Shown in pieces: positions 17,286 through 25,873 of a stretch of 40,468 bases of DNA. The notes beneath the pieces are model-generated. The model had not been told where the DNA came from. It saw only the letters and a program-made list of their open reading frames with translations, and did not search any database. How positions within the stretch are numbered: position 1 is the stretch's first letter; each line of letters starts with the position of its first letter. The DNA lies in assembly GCA_964563335.1 (NCBI GenBank), contig CAZLWL010000012.1, positions 1 through 40,468 on the forward strand. Reading direction: 5' to 3'. The translations under genes were made by a program, and so were the position numbers. This DNA is from QNBT01 sp964563335. GTDB taxonomy: Bacteria > Planctomycetota > Phycisphaerae > Sedimentisphaerales > Anaerohalosphaeraceae.

Positions 17286-17744
17286 ATGATATTAACACAG
17301 ATCCTTCAGCCGACATGTATTAAAACGCCGTTGGATGGTAAAGACAAAGATTCGGTGATAACTGAATTAGTCGATATCCTGGCCGAGAACAACCTGCTGG
17401 TTGACAGAGACGTTGTCCTTGAAGCGGTTTTCGCCCGTGAACAGACCCGGAGCACGGGCATAGGCTCCGGCATAGCCATTCCGCACGGCAAGTGCAACGG
17501 CGTAGTGGAACTGGTGATGGCCGTCGGCATCGCAGCGGAACCTGTAAACTTCGACAGCATCGACCAAAAGCCGGTCTCTATTGTCATCCTGCTGGCCTCA
17601 CCTGCCGACCGCACGGGCCCTCACATCCAGGCACTGGCCAGAATCAGCAGACTTATGTTAGACGAAGAGTTCAAGACAAAACTCGAAAATGCCGCCTCGC
17701 CCGAAGAGGTTTACCAGCTCATAAGCATCAAGGAAAGCGGATAA
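17286..17744 (+). CDS. PTS EIIA type-2 (PtsN/fructose EIIA-like) domain protein
   Basis: 152 aa, a single EIIA fructose/mannitol/nitrogen-type domain with the phospho-accepting His67 in SGIAIPHGKC. The length equals a stand-alone PtsN. It would accept phosphate from HPr/NPr and either pass it to a permease or regulate partners; no EIIB/EIIC is in the window, so a regulatory role is likelier. ATG 17286 is preceded by AGGAACGG about 10 nt upstream and by its own promoter, so it can be expressed separately from the coiled-coil/pseudokinase pair. Confidence 0.88.
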   Translation: MILTQILQPTCIKTPLDGKDKDSVITELVDILAENNLLVDRDVVLEAVFAREQTRSTGIGSGIAIPHGKCNGVVELVMAVGIAAEPVNFDSIDQKPVSIVILLASPADRTGPHIQALARISRLMLDEEFKTKLENAASPEEVYQLISIKESG

Positions 17745-17751
17745 CGTGTAG

Positions 17752-17800
17752 TCGTTAGTGTTTAGTGAATAGTATTTAGTGGGGAGTGATGAGTGAGGGG
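17752..17800. repeat. Degenerate TTAGTG-type tandem low-complexity tract
   Basis: A run of imperfect GTTAGTG/TTTAGTG/ATAGT units directly after the EIIA gene. From here to 18032 there is no supportable gene: the stretch has G/T-rich runs (17948-17970, TTTTTTCGGGGGG-like) and a GGCGGTAGGCGGTAGG tract near 17981-17997. Short frames on either strand lack ribosome sites. Confidence 0.5.
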
Positions 17801-18032
17801 TGGTCAATCAACATATACACGGTTAGGCCGTGTTTGGCACAGCACGATTGAAAAAAGCACTCTGTCCCGGCATAACTTGTCTATATTAACGAAGTTAAAC
17901 ACATCTGGATTAATTTTCACGCGTTTTGACTGGAATACTGGAATTTTTCGGGTTTTTTCGGGGGGTTTTTCTTGATTTGGAGGCGGTAGGCGGTAGGTGG
18001 TTAAAATGATAAATAATGACAATTTAATACCG

Positions 18033-18197
18033 AAGTTCACTGAACTTTTGGCGTTTCGTCCGAAACCGCTAAGTTTTTCAAATCGGAGACGCATAAAAGT
18101 TGGTGCTCCTTTGCCTTCGGGCTTAGGGGCATCGTTTGCGTGTTCCGATTAGGCTTTAGCGGGCCTCGAACGAGCGCGACTTAGCGGTGCCCTTTTT
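18033..18197 (+). ncRNA. Candidate structured non-coding RNA with three-way-junction fold and U-run
   Basis: Successive helices: AAGTTCA-C-TGAACTT (18033-18047); GTTTCG-TC-CGAAAC (18053-18066); a closing stem ACCGCTAAGT (18065-18074) with ACTTAGCGGT (18179-18188), 10 bp perfect; inside it AATCGGA-G-ACGCA (18081-18093) with TGCGT-GT-TCCGATT (18137-18150), capped by GGTGCTCC (18102-18109) with GGGGCATC (18126-18133) and GCC-TTCG-GGC (18113-18122); and a small CTC-GAAC-GAG hairpin (18165-18174). TTTTT follows at 18193-18197. The next gene has its own promoter farther on, so this is not simply its leader. No known RNA family recognised; a palindromic mobile element is the alternative. Confidence 0.5.
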
Positions 18198-18231
18198 ATT
18201 GCGCATTTCCGCGATAAATACAAATTTGGGC

Positions 18232-18260
18232 TTGATTTAGGGATTAACTATTGCTATAAT
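18232..18260 (+). promoter_or_regulatory. Sigma-70-type promoter for the PEP-CTERM gene
   Basis: TTGATT (18232-18237), 17-nt spacer, TATAAT (18255-18260) preceded by TGC, an extended -10. The start point near 18267 gives a leader of about 60 nt to the ATG at 18329. Confidence 0.7.
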
Positions 18261-18328
18261 AAGGTTATACTATTGTCGGCAAAAACGTTGGGAACTAAAG
18301 AGATTTTAGAAAACGAAAGGAGCGAGTT

Positions 18329-18976
18329 ATGAAAAAAATAATTATCACAATTTTCACAGTTTTACTGATGGGTTCAGGTGTGGTGCAGGCGGCTATTTAC
18401 AACATCGGACCAAGTGATGATTTTGATTTCCTTTACCTAGTTGGTAATGACTCATTGGTTATGACAGGTGGAGAAATTGATTGGTTAGACCTTGTTGATT
18501 GGTCTGTGGCAACAATAGAAAATACAGAACCAATTACGGACATTGAGCTCGGTGGGATTTGGGTGGTTGACATGGGAGATTACAGTACGTTAAACATTGA
18601 GGGCGGAGAAATCAACTTCATCGAAGCTGGGTGGGAATCAACCGTTAATATGACTGGAGGATATTTGGATTATATAGTCGCGAGTGGTGAGAACAAAGCA
18701 TATCTTCGCGGTGGAACAATTGATTATTTATGGAGGATGCCTTTAGAAGACGGGGAGCCAATCGAGGAGGCAATGATACATGTTTTTTGCCTGGATTACC
18801 TGTATGATCCGCCTGGAAATTTACTGACCGGTCACTGGGGCGACAATTCTCCGTTCAGTATTAATCTGAATATCCCAAGCTCTGACTATGTAGAGTTCCA
18901 TATAATACCCGAGCCATGTTCGGTGATGCTGCTTGGTTTAGGCGTAGTAATTTTGAGAAACAGGAGAACAAGGTAG
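18329..18976 (+). CDS. PEP-CTERM sorting-signal exported protein
   Basis: 215 aa with an N-terminal signal peptide (MKKIIITIFTVLLMGSGVVQA), a beta-rich body with repeated MTGGEID/IEGGEIN/MTGGYLD/LRGGTIDY motifs of about 30-50 residues that look like a short beta-helix, and a C-terminal PEP-CTERM tripartite signal: IPEP, a hydrophobic segment (SVMLLGLGVVIL) and a basic end (RNRRTR). PEP-CTERM proteins are processed by exosortase and are usually surface or matrix proteins; no exosortase is in the window. AAAGGAG lies 8 nt upstream of the ATG. It probably shares a transcript with the following exported protein. Confidence 0.85.
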   Translation: MKKIIITIFTVLLMGSGVVQAAIYNIGPSDDFDFLYLVGNDSLVMTGGEIDWLDLVDWSVATIENTEPITDIELGGIWVVDMGDYSTLNIEGGEINFIEAGWESTVNMTGGYLDYIVASGENKAYLRGGTIDYLWRMPLEDGEPIEEAMIHVFCLDYLYDPPGNLLTGHWGDNSPFSINLNIPSSDYVEFHIIPEPCSVMLLGLGVVILRNRRTR

Positions 18977-19052
18977 TCAATTAAAAAGAAGGACAAACGA
19001 GAAAACGATCCTCCTACGCATAAAGCTATGGAGGACAGGAAGGAGCAAGACA

Positions 19053-22019
19053 ATGAATTCCAGGAAAAAAGTTTTGTGTGTGATATTGTGTTTATTTTTC
19101 GTCTGCGTAGGGTCGAGAGCTGTTCACGCTGAATCTGTCTTCGCCGTGGCAAGTCACAGCAACAGCAAGGTCAAGGCATATCTGGTTAACGGAGACCATA
19201 TAGACTATCAGGCTACGATCAAAGATACCGAAAATTTTGGAATCGGTGCAACAGGATTTTGTGTCTGGCCCGAAAAGCAGCGCATGTTTGTAACGTACGA
19301 GGGTGAGTCTATAATCTCGTGGGCATCAACCAAAACCTTAAGCCGAGACCCGGATACCGATGAATTTAATACCGGGGTAAGCAATCTTGCAGGAATGGCT
19401 GTCGATGAAGGAAACTCTTTCCTTTATGTTTTGACAAGAAGTGGCGGTCGTTTGTACACCTATACTTATGATGAAAACGAAAACACATTATCTCTCGTCC
19501 ATCCCAATGACCCCTGTTACCCAGAACGTGAGTACAGGCAGTTGGAGGGAATCGAAGGTACCGCGTATGATCTGGCCCTGGACGAAAACCAGGGTCTCTG
19601 TTTTGTCAGCAACGGTTCAAAAACTGTGCAATACTATGAAACCACCGACTGGGCTCTCGGAGGAAGCATTAAAATGAGTGAACGGGTTGCGGGGATGGGC
19701 ATAGACCCGAACAATTATCTTTATGGTGGTTATTTCAACGGACAGTACGGCTATCATAATTATCTGCTCAGATACTACCTGAACGGCGACCCGGATGACC
19801 CGGAAACCGCCATTAAAAAAGACATGGGCTATATTATTATGGATATAGCCGTTGATTCCGATAACGGATTGATTTATACCACGACAAATAATACTGAATA
19901 TGGAACTTCGGGCACTGTCGAGGTCTATGACGTATCAGACTGTACACCATCGGATGCCAACTACATAATCCTGACAGATACTGAGTACGATGACGATTTT
20001 ACGGGAGATAAACCTGCAGGGATAGCAATCGGGCCTCAGTACAAACCTCCGGTGATTGGTGTTTTCAAGATTGACGATGTAAACGATGACCCCAATTTTG
20101 TTACCTGCGTTGACCCCAACGACTGGATAACCTATACAATCATCATTGACCCCTGTGGTTTGGACCACGAGTGGGTAACAGTTATAGATTACCTTCCCAA
20201 GGGTGTGGCCTTTGGTGGGAGCGACCCTAATTATGACCCCAATGACCATACGTATACATGGCAGCTTGGTGCTCTAAGTGCAACGGATGAGCCTGTTGTG
20301 TTAGAACTCACAGTTACAGTTACCGAGGGGGCAGAACCTGAAGGAAAATTAGTCAATGCCGTTTCAGCCGAGAGCGATTTTGCATATAACGAGGCGACCG
20401 AAGAGACACCCGTATGCTGCTGGGGAGGAGATATTATCTACGTTGACGATACGGCAACAGGCGCAGAAACAGGAGCCTCATGGGCTGATGCCTATACGGA
20501 TTTGCAGGATGCGCTCGCCCGGGCCGAAAAAGGCTGCGGAAACCAGATATGGGCTGCAGAAGGGACATACTCACCCGGCAACGATCCGTGTAATACCTTC
20601 GAGATACCTGACGGAATAGAAGTTTACGGCGGTTTTGCAGGTACAGAGCCGGCTACACTTGACCCGAACGACCGCGATTTGACTGCGTATAGAAGCATCT
20701 TGACCGGTTATATCGACGGAGTCGACACGAACGACAGAGTGGTCTCAACAGGCTCTAACACAATCTTGGATGGCTTCTACATCAAAGACGGCAAAACAGG
20801 AGTCTATTGTAGCGGAAGTAATTCGGGAATTGGGAAATGTATTATTGAGGACAACGTTCGCTACGGTATAGAGGTTTACTATGCCAGTATCAAAGTCAGT
20901 TGGTGCATTATCGAAAGCAACGGTTATCACGGTATTTACAGTTACAGCTACGGCATTGGGAACAAGCTAACAGTAAATAACAGCAGCATTCAAAGTAACG
21001 CGCAGAATGGGATATATTGTTATTATTCGACCGCGTCTATAAAAAACAGCGTTATACATCAAAACGGCAGGGACGGGTACTACGGCATCAGATTCTACTA
21101 TCCATCAAGTAAACCTGTTGTCCGCAACTGCACTATCTATCGTAACGAGCTGTATGGCATTTGGTTTTACGGCTCAAGCGGCTACAAGCCGGACATCAGA
21201 AACTGCATTATATGGCACAACAATATCGACAGCGGCTTTGAACAACTGTACGGCGGCCTGACAACTCATTATTCATGTGTTACGGACCCGGCCGACCCGA
21301 ACAACGGGACATGCACAACCGATGAGAATGGAAATATCGACTGTGCCCCCAAATTCGCCTACCCTGGCACTATCGATAAAAACCTGCACCTTGTAACCGA
21401 TTCACCCTGCATAGATTCCGGCGATCCTACCAAAAGCTACGATAACGAGCTGGATATAGATGGCGATGTTCGGGTTCTCAATGGTGATGATTATAGTCCT
21501 GACAACGGGCGAGTTGATATGGGTTCTGATGAGGTGGCATGTGATGATATTTACAACCCCTTGGACGGGAACAATGATGCCATAGTTGACACTAAAGACC
21601 TTATCGTACTCGCTGCTGCCTGGCTCAGTGACCCGTGCGATGACAACTGGAATCCTGATTGCGATATTCAGCCGGAAAATGGTGATGGTGATGTGGACTA
21701 CGGCGACTTCGCTGTCTTTGCCACCGAGTGGCTCTGGCAGCCCTGCTGGACATCATCAGGGACAGGGATATGGATGATGATGGGAATGGGCGGCGGTATG
21801 GGTAGGATGACCGGTGGCGAATCGATGTTGATTAGTGAGACTGCTGCCGAGCAACAAGTCAGCGAGACACAGTCTGAGCCGAGTGTTGCCGAACGAATTG
21901 AGCAGATCAAATATTTGCTGGACTGGCTCTACGAGGTCAGAGATACAATGGACGAGGAGATATGGCTTAACCTTGTTACCAGCCTCGAAGAGATGTTAAA
22001 AGAACTGCAGCAAGATTAA
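19053..22019 (+). CDS. Large secreted multi-domain protein: propeller-like, DUF11-like, beta-helix and dockerin-type parts
   Basis: 988 aa. A signal peptide ends near residue 26 (SRAVHA-ES). Residues ~28-325 look like a YVTN/lactonase-type propeller (FCVWPEKQRMFVTYEGES, MAVDEGNSFLYVLTRSG). Residues ~335-450 form a DUF11-like Ig fold (WITYTIIIDPCG, VTVIDYLPKGVAF). From ~458 (IIYVDDTATGAETGASWADA) to ~780 is a right-handed beta-helix of the choice-of-anchor/outer-membrane repeat type. Residues ~829-898 carry two dockerin-like calcium loops (DGNNDAIVDTKDL, NGDGDVDYGDFAVF). A Met/Gly-rich stretch and a final helix follow. The dockerin part suggests docking to a cohesin-like partner. AAGGAG lies 8 nt before the ATG; GGAGGA/TCCTCC hairpin sequence lies in the leader. 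Confidence 0.82.
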   Translation: MNSRKKVLCVILCLFFVCVGSRAVHAESVFAVASHSNSKVKAYLVNGDHIDYQATIKDTENFGIGATGFCVWPEKQRMFVTYEGESIISWASTKTLSRDPDTDEFNTGVSNLAGMAVDEGNSFLYVLTRSGGRLYTYTYDENENTLSLVHPNDPCYPEREYRQLEGIEGTAYDLALDENQGLCFVSNGSKTVQYYETTDWALGGSIKMSERVAGMGIDPNNYLYGGYFNGQYGYHNYLLRYYLNGDPDDPETAIKKDMGYIIMDIAVDSDNGLIYTTTNNTEYGTSGTVEVYDVSDCTPSDANYIILTDTEYDDDFTGDKPAGIAIGPQYKPPVIGVFKIDDVNDDPNFVTCVDPNDWITYTIIIDPCGLDHEWVTVIDYLPKGVAFGGSDPNYDPNDHTYTWQLGALSATDEPVVLELTVTVTEGAEPEGKLVNAVSAESDFAYNEATEETPVCCWGGDIIYVDDTATGAETGASWADAYTDLQDALARAEKGCGNQIWAAEGTYSPGNDPCNTFEIPDGIEVYGGFAGTEPATLDPNDRDLTAYRSILTGYIDGVDTNDRVVSTGSNTILDGFYIKDGKTGVYCSGSNSGIGKCIIEDNVRYGIEVYYASIKVSWCIIESNGYHGIYSYSYGIGNKLTVNNSSIQSNAQNGIYCYYSTASIKNSVIHQNGRDGYYGIRFYYPSSKPVVRNCTIYRNELYGIWFYGSSGYKPDIRNCIIWHNNIDSGFEQLYGGLTTHYSCVTDPADPNNGTCTTDENGNIDCAPKFAYPGTIDKNLHLVTDSPCIDSGDPTKSYDNELDIDGDVRVLNGDDYSPDNGRVDMGSDEVACDDIYNPLDGNNDAIVDTKDLIVLAAAWLSDPCDDNWNPDCDIQPENGDGDVDYGDFAVFATEWLWQPCWTSSGTGIWMMMGMGGGMGRMTGGESMLISETAAEQQVSETQSEPSVAERIEQIKYLLDWLYEVRDTMDEEIWLNLVTSLEEMLKELQQD

Positions 22020-22040
22020 AGGGGTCAGGAACCTTTTTTA
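22017..22040. terminator. Probable bidirectional terminator hairpin after the large secreted protein
   Basis: AAAGG and CCTTTTTT flank a loop containing GGTCAGGAA, starting at the stop codon; T-run on the plus strand, and A-run giving a T-run on the minus strand is weaker. The short stem makes it modest. The sequence resembles the widespread AAAGGGGxCAGGxxCCTTT repeat seen near REP-associated elements in other bacteria. Confidence 0.4.
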
Positions 22041-22103
22041 GATACTGTAGAGGGGGGCTTTTTTCAATGGTGCTGTGAGAAATGCGGGTTAATCACACTT
22101 CTG

Positions 22104-24713
22104 TCACGAGTGGTCTGCGGATTCCCACAGTATCAAGCCGGGCTCATAGGGCTCAACAAGGTCGGCATGCCTGGGCATTATGCGCAGCGCAAAACCGTGC
22201 CGGCCCGATATCCTGCAGGGTATAGCCCCGGCAAACAGAGACACCCCATCGGTTCCAACGTTTTGCTGATAGGCCATTTTCTGGACCTGGCCGTTTTCGA
22301 TGTTGCCCGCGGAATCCACCCGGCCGTGATAAATCTCAACGGCAACATCATCAGGATTGAGCCGGCCCAACTTCACCCGCGCGGTGACCTGCAACTGTGA
22401 GCCCACCTCGAGCTGAGGTTCTTTGACATTTAACGTTGAAACATCCGCGCCGTTATCGACCCGGACATCCACAGCCTCTATCGCAATATCAGGCCAGGCT
22501 TGTTTGATGCCGGACTTCCATACAGAGAGCGCCTTGACCTTTTCCATTGCACAATCGGTGAGGCTGCGCCACCTTGCTGCGGCGGGATTATAGAACTTGC
22601 GCGTGTACTCGGCCACCATCCTGTTCGTATTGAACCTGGGCGCACACCACTTAATGGTGTTTTTCATGCGGCGTATCCACGGTCGAGGTAATCGGTCGGC
22701 CGAGCGGGAATAGAACAGCGGAACAACCTCGTTCTCAAGCAGATTGAAAATCGCCTGCGACTCGACCTCATCCTGATATTCGGTATCGTCATACTCCTCA
22801 CCGGCCCCAATAACCCAGCCATTCTCAGGCGTGTAACCTTCGCACCACCAGCCGTCAAGGGTACTGATGTTCAGTACCGCATTGATAGCGGCCTTTATCC
22901 CACTCGTACCACTGGCCTCCATCGGTCGGCGGGGATTATTCAGCCAAATATCAACTCCCTGAACAAGATAACGGGCGATATCGATGTCGTAGTTCTCAAG
23001 AAAAATCATTCGTCTGCGAATGTCCGGCTGCGAAGCAAAATGAACGATCTGTCGGATTATCTCCTTACCCTGCGTATCTTTCGGGTGGGCCTTTCCGGCA
23101 AATATAATCTGAACGGGTCTATCAACATCAGTTAACAACCTTGTCAGTCGCTGGGCATCTCTAAGCAACAGATTACCGCGTTTGTACGTTGCAAAGCGTC
23201 TGGCGAAACCGATGGTCAGCGCCTCGGGGTCAAGCACCTCCTCGGCCCAGCCGAGCCTGGCATGACAGGCTCCCCGCCTCTGGAGCTGGCGTTTGAGCCT
23301 TTGGCGCACAAAGCCCACCAGGCGCTCCTTGCACCGCTGGTGTATTCGCCAAAGCTCCTCGTCCGGCACCTGGTCAATGTTGTGCCAAATGGACTTATCA
23401 ACGGCCTCGTCGGACCAATTCGAGCCGAGGTACCTCTCATAAAGGGAGTTCAACTCGGCACTTAGCCAGCTCTTTGGGTGAACGCCGTTCGTAATCGCCT
23501 TAATCGGCACCTCATCAACGGGAAGCTGCGGCCACAGGCCGGCCCAAATCTTGCGCGTTACTTCGCCGTGAAGCTGGCTGACGGCATTACGATTAGAACT
23601 CATGTGCATAGCAAGGACAGGCATCTTAAACATTTCGCTGTCATTGTCAGGGTCAATCCTGCCCAGAGCAAGAAACTGCTTGCGATTTACACCCAGTTTG
23701 CCGTAGTAGTGGCCGAAATACTTGTCCATAAGATCGGGTTCAAACTCATCGTTGCCCGCCGAGACACATGTGTGTACCGTGAACACATTACCGGCCCTGA
23801 CAGCCTCGGCAGCTTCGTCAAAGGTCATGTTCCCGGTGCTTCTGAGCCGTCTAATTCTTTCCAGGGCCATAAATGCCGCGTGCCCCTCGTTCATGTGACA
23901 GACGGTCGGCTTCATCCCCATGGCAAATAGTGCCTTGATTCCTCCAATACCAATCATTATCTCCTGGCTGATTCTCGTTTCAACATCACCGCCGTAAAGT
24001 GACTGTGCAATGACACGGTCCTGCGGTGAGTTGGCCGGCACGTTTGTATCGAGCAGATACAACGCCACCCGCCCCACCGAGACCTTCCATATTCGGGCAA
24101 CAACGCTCCGGCCCGGAAACTGGACGCTGACGGTGATGGGTCGTTTGCTCTTCTTGCGAACGAGTTCTACCGGCATATTGTGAAAATCGTTGTCTATGTA
24201 ATGCTCCTGCTGCCATCCATCCGTGTTGAGATACTGACGGAAGTAGCCCTTTTGATACATGAGCCCCACACCGACCAGAGGCACACCCAGGTCGGAGGCA
24301 CTTTTCAGGTGGTCGCCGGCAAGGATACCCAGGCCGCCGGAGTAAATCGGCAAAGACTCGTGAATGCCGAACTCGGCACTGAAGTAAGCTATCAGCGGAC
24401 TGGTGCCTTTGTCATATATCTTGTCAAACCAACTGGGAGCATTGAGAGAAGCTTCCATCTTTGCCTTAGCCTGCTGCAATTGATAGATGAAGCCTTCGTT
24501 CCGGGCCAAATCCTCCAGCCTGGCCTGGGAGACGCTTCCGAGCAGCTTAACGGGATTGTGCACGTACTGCTTCCACAAATCGTAGTCGATGCGTCTGAAC
24601 AGGTCCGTAATCTCGGCGTGCCACGACCAGAACATATTGTTCGCGACAACCCTTAGGTCCTGCAGGGACTCCGGCAGCGAGGGCTTGACTGTGAAAGTCC
24701 TGACCGTCTGCAT
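22104..24713 (-). CDS. glgP: Glycogen/alpha-glucan phosphorylase (GT35)
   Basis: 869 aa of the shorter archaeal/Thermotoga-type alpha-glucan phosphorylase, which releases glucose 1-phosphate from glycogen or maltodextrin using PLP. The N-terminal SLPESLQDLRVVANNMFWSW segment and IAYFSAEFGIHESLPIYSGG are typical. The PLP-binding Lys is about residue 607 in EASGTSGIKAA, within RRPMEASGTSGIKAA...DGWWCEGY. TFDEAAEAVRAGNVFTVHT and AITNGVHPKSW are also conserved. I chose the ATG at 24713 because AAAGGA lies 9 nt upstream; the ATG at 24722 would touch that site directly. It is separated from the upstream ApbE operon by a hairpin, so it is probably its own unit. Confidence 0.93.
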   Translation of the reverse strand: MQTVRTFTVKPSLPESLQDLRVVANNMFWSWHAEITDLFRRIDYDLWKQYVHNPVKLLGSVSQARLEDLARNEGFIYQLQQAKAKMEASLNAPSWFDKIYDKGTSPLIAYFSAEFGIHESLPIYSGGLGILAGDHLKSASDLGVPLVGVGLMYQKGYFRQYLNTDGWQQEHYIDNDFHNMPVELVRKKSKRPITVSVQFPGRSVVARIWKVSVGRVALYLLDTNVPANSPQDRVIAQSLYGGDVETRISQEIMIGIGGIKALFAMGMKPTVCHMNEGHAAFMALERIRRLRSTGNMTFDEAAEAVRAGNVFTVHTCVSAGNDEFEPDLMDKYFGHYYGKLGVNRKQFLALGRIDPDNDSEMFKMPVLAMHMSSNRNAVSQLHGEVTRKIWAGLWPQLPVDEVPIKAITNGVHPKSWLSAELNSLYERYLGSNWSDEAVDKSIWHNIDQVPDEELWRIHQRCKERLVGFVRQRLKRQLQRRGACHARLGWAEEVLDPEALTIGFARRFATYKRGNLLLRDAQRLTRLLTDVDRPVQIIFAGKAHPKDTQGKEIIRQIVHFASQPDIRRRMIFLENYDIDIARYLVQGVDIWLNNPRRPMEASGTSGIKAAINAVLNISTLDGWWCEGYTPENGWVIGAGEEYDDTEYQDEVESQAIFNLLENEVVPLFYSRSADRLPRPWIRRMKNTIKWCAPRFNTNRMVAEYTRKFYNPAAARWRSLTDCAMEKVKALSVWKSGIKQAWPDIAIEAVDVRVDNGADVSTLNVKEPQLEVGSQLQVTARVKLGRLNPDDVAVEIYHGRVDSAGNIENGQVQKMAYQQNVGTDGVSLFAGAIPCRISGRHGFALRIMPRHADLVEPYEPGLILWESADHS

Positions 24714-24834
24714 AGCTGACATTCCTTTATTAGCTTAATTTGAGTGTAAGGGCTAAAAATGGACACACTTACACGTTCAGTACACATTCACTCCTATACG
24801 CATAATCGGGTAATTGCGGTCGTGCCTTAATCAG

Positions 24835-24887
24835 AAAGGCCCTTAGCGGCTGTTTATCCTTTATAGGTCAACGGTTATCGGGCCTTT
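24835..24887 (-). terminator. Terminator-like hairpin at the end of the ApbE operon
   Basis: AAAGGCCC (24835-24842) and GGGCCTTT (24880-24887) are a perfect 8-bp inverted repeat spanning the ApbE stop codon. The loop is long (37 nt) and the minus-strand T-run is poor, so termination would be partial. Confidence 0.35.
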
Positions 24888-25873
24888 TTCCAAGAGCCGA
24901 AACGCAGAATCTTATCTTGCGGTGTTTGCGAGTTTTCGCCCTGCAATATAATCATGGCTTGTGTATCGGGCCGGCGCAGGCAATAGTCTTTTATCTCGTC
25001 GGGGGCCATGACCATAAATGCGGTCGAAAGCGCATCGGCTGTTGTGGCATCGGGTGCCGAGACCCAAGCCGCACGCTTGTCTTCAACCGGCATGGCGGTG
25101 CGGGGGTCGATGATATGGGGGCCTTTTTGCAGACCTGAGCCGCTCAGGGCCTGGTCTCGCAGGTAGAGCCGGGCCAGGGTTCGGTTGCGATTACGAGGAT
25201 CGGTCAATGTAACCGGCCAGCCTTCCCGTTGCGACGCGGCAACGCGGCGAATGGCCTGTGGGGGTCCGCCAAGCGGGCGGACCGAACTAAACCCTGCGTG
25301 AATCAAAGCTGTATCAATGCTCCAGTCGCCCAGCAGTTCGGCCATTCGGTCAACGGCGTAACCTTTGCCGATACCACCGAGGTCAATTTGCACGGGGCTG
25401 GTTGATAGTGTTACAGTATGACTTGCTTCATCCAACTTCAGCAGGCTCATGCCGGTGTGTTGACAGGCAAAACTGAGGTCCCGGCCGGAAGGTTTGCGCA
25501 GCGTTTGGTCTTCGGTGAGCCAGCAGTCCAATAAAGAACCAATTGTAATATCAAAGGCCCCTCCGGTTTCTTCATAAATCTTTGCAGAAAGCATCAAGCA
25601 GCCAAAGGCATCAAGGCCAAGTTTTAATGGTTGGCCGGCGGGGAGGTTGTTAATCAAAGAGATGTCGCTGTTTTCAATGAAACGGCTCAGGTTCTGCTCG
25701 ATTTTGTCAAGCTCATTGAAAGCGGCCCAGGCGGCTTGGCCTGCATAACGGGCGTCATCGTGGGCGATAAATATCTCAAAGACCGTCGCCATCGCCTCGT
25801 GCGAGAAATGATGCGCTGCTGATATCGAATCCGGTATGCAGCTAAGGAACTGGTCGTTGTTCGGCTGAGTCAT
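24875..25873 (-). CDS. apbE: FAD:protein FMN transferase, ApbE family
   Basis: 332 aa. ApbE proteins attach FMN to Thr in a D-x-x-(S/T)GAT motif of exported redox subunits, using Mg2+. Seen here: HEAMATVFEI, FDITIGSLLDCW, VQIDLGGIGKGYAVDRM (the FAD/Mg-binding Gly-rich motif), ALSGSG, HIIDPRTAMPV and DATTADALSTAFMVM. No signal peptide or lipobox is visible, so it may be cytoplasmic or its export signal may be lost. Residues ~207-216 (IRRVAASQR) are an insertion-like basic stretch encoded by the same 29-bp repeat as in smc. ATG 25873 has AGGTGA 7 nt upstream and lies 32 nt inside the 3' end of the upstream gene, indicating an operon. Confidence 0.9.
   Translation of the reverse strand: MTQPNNDQFLSCIPDSISAAHHFSHEAMATVFEIFIAHDDARYAGQAAWAAFNELDKIEQNLSRFIENSDISLINNLPAGQPLKLGLDAFGCLMLSAKIYEETGGAFDITIGSLLDCWLTEDQTLRKPSGRDLSFACQHTGMSLLKLDEASHTVTLSTSPVQIDLGGIGKGYAVDRMAELLGDWSIDTALIHAGFSSVRPLGGPPQAIRRVAASQREGWPVTLTDPRNRNRTLARLYLRDQALSGSGLQKGPHIIDPRTAMPVEDKRAAWVSAPDATTADALSTAFMVMAPDEIKDYCLRRPDTQAMIILQGENSQTPQDKILRFGSWKKAR
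25225..25253 (-). repeat. Intragenic 29-bp hairpin repeat, copy inside apbE
   Basis: Identical on the plus strand to 7586-7614 in smc but translated from the other strand and in another frame, as AIRRVAASQRE, between LGGPP and GWPVTLTDP, a loop where ApbE proteins normally need only a few residues. The host frame stays open. Confidence 0.85.

Noticed and set aside
18160..18180. GTTCGAGGC on the minus strand, resembling a tRNA T-loop
   Set aside because: No acceptor stem, anticodon arm or D arm can be arranged around it; it belongs to the plus-strand hairpin CTC-GAAC-GAG.
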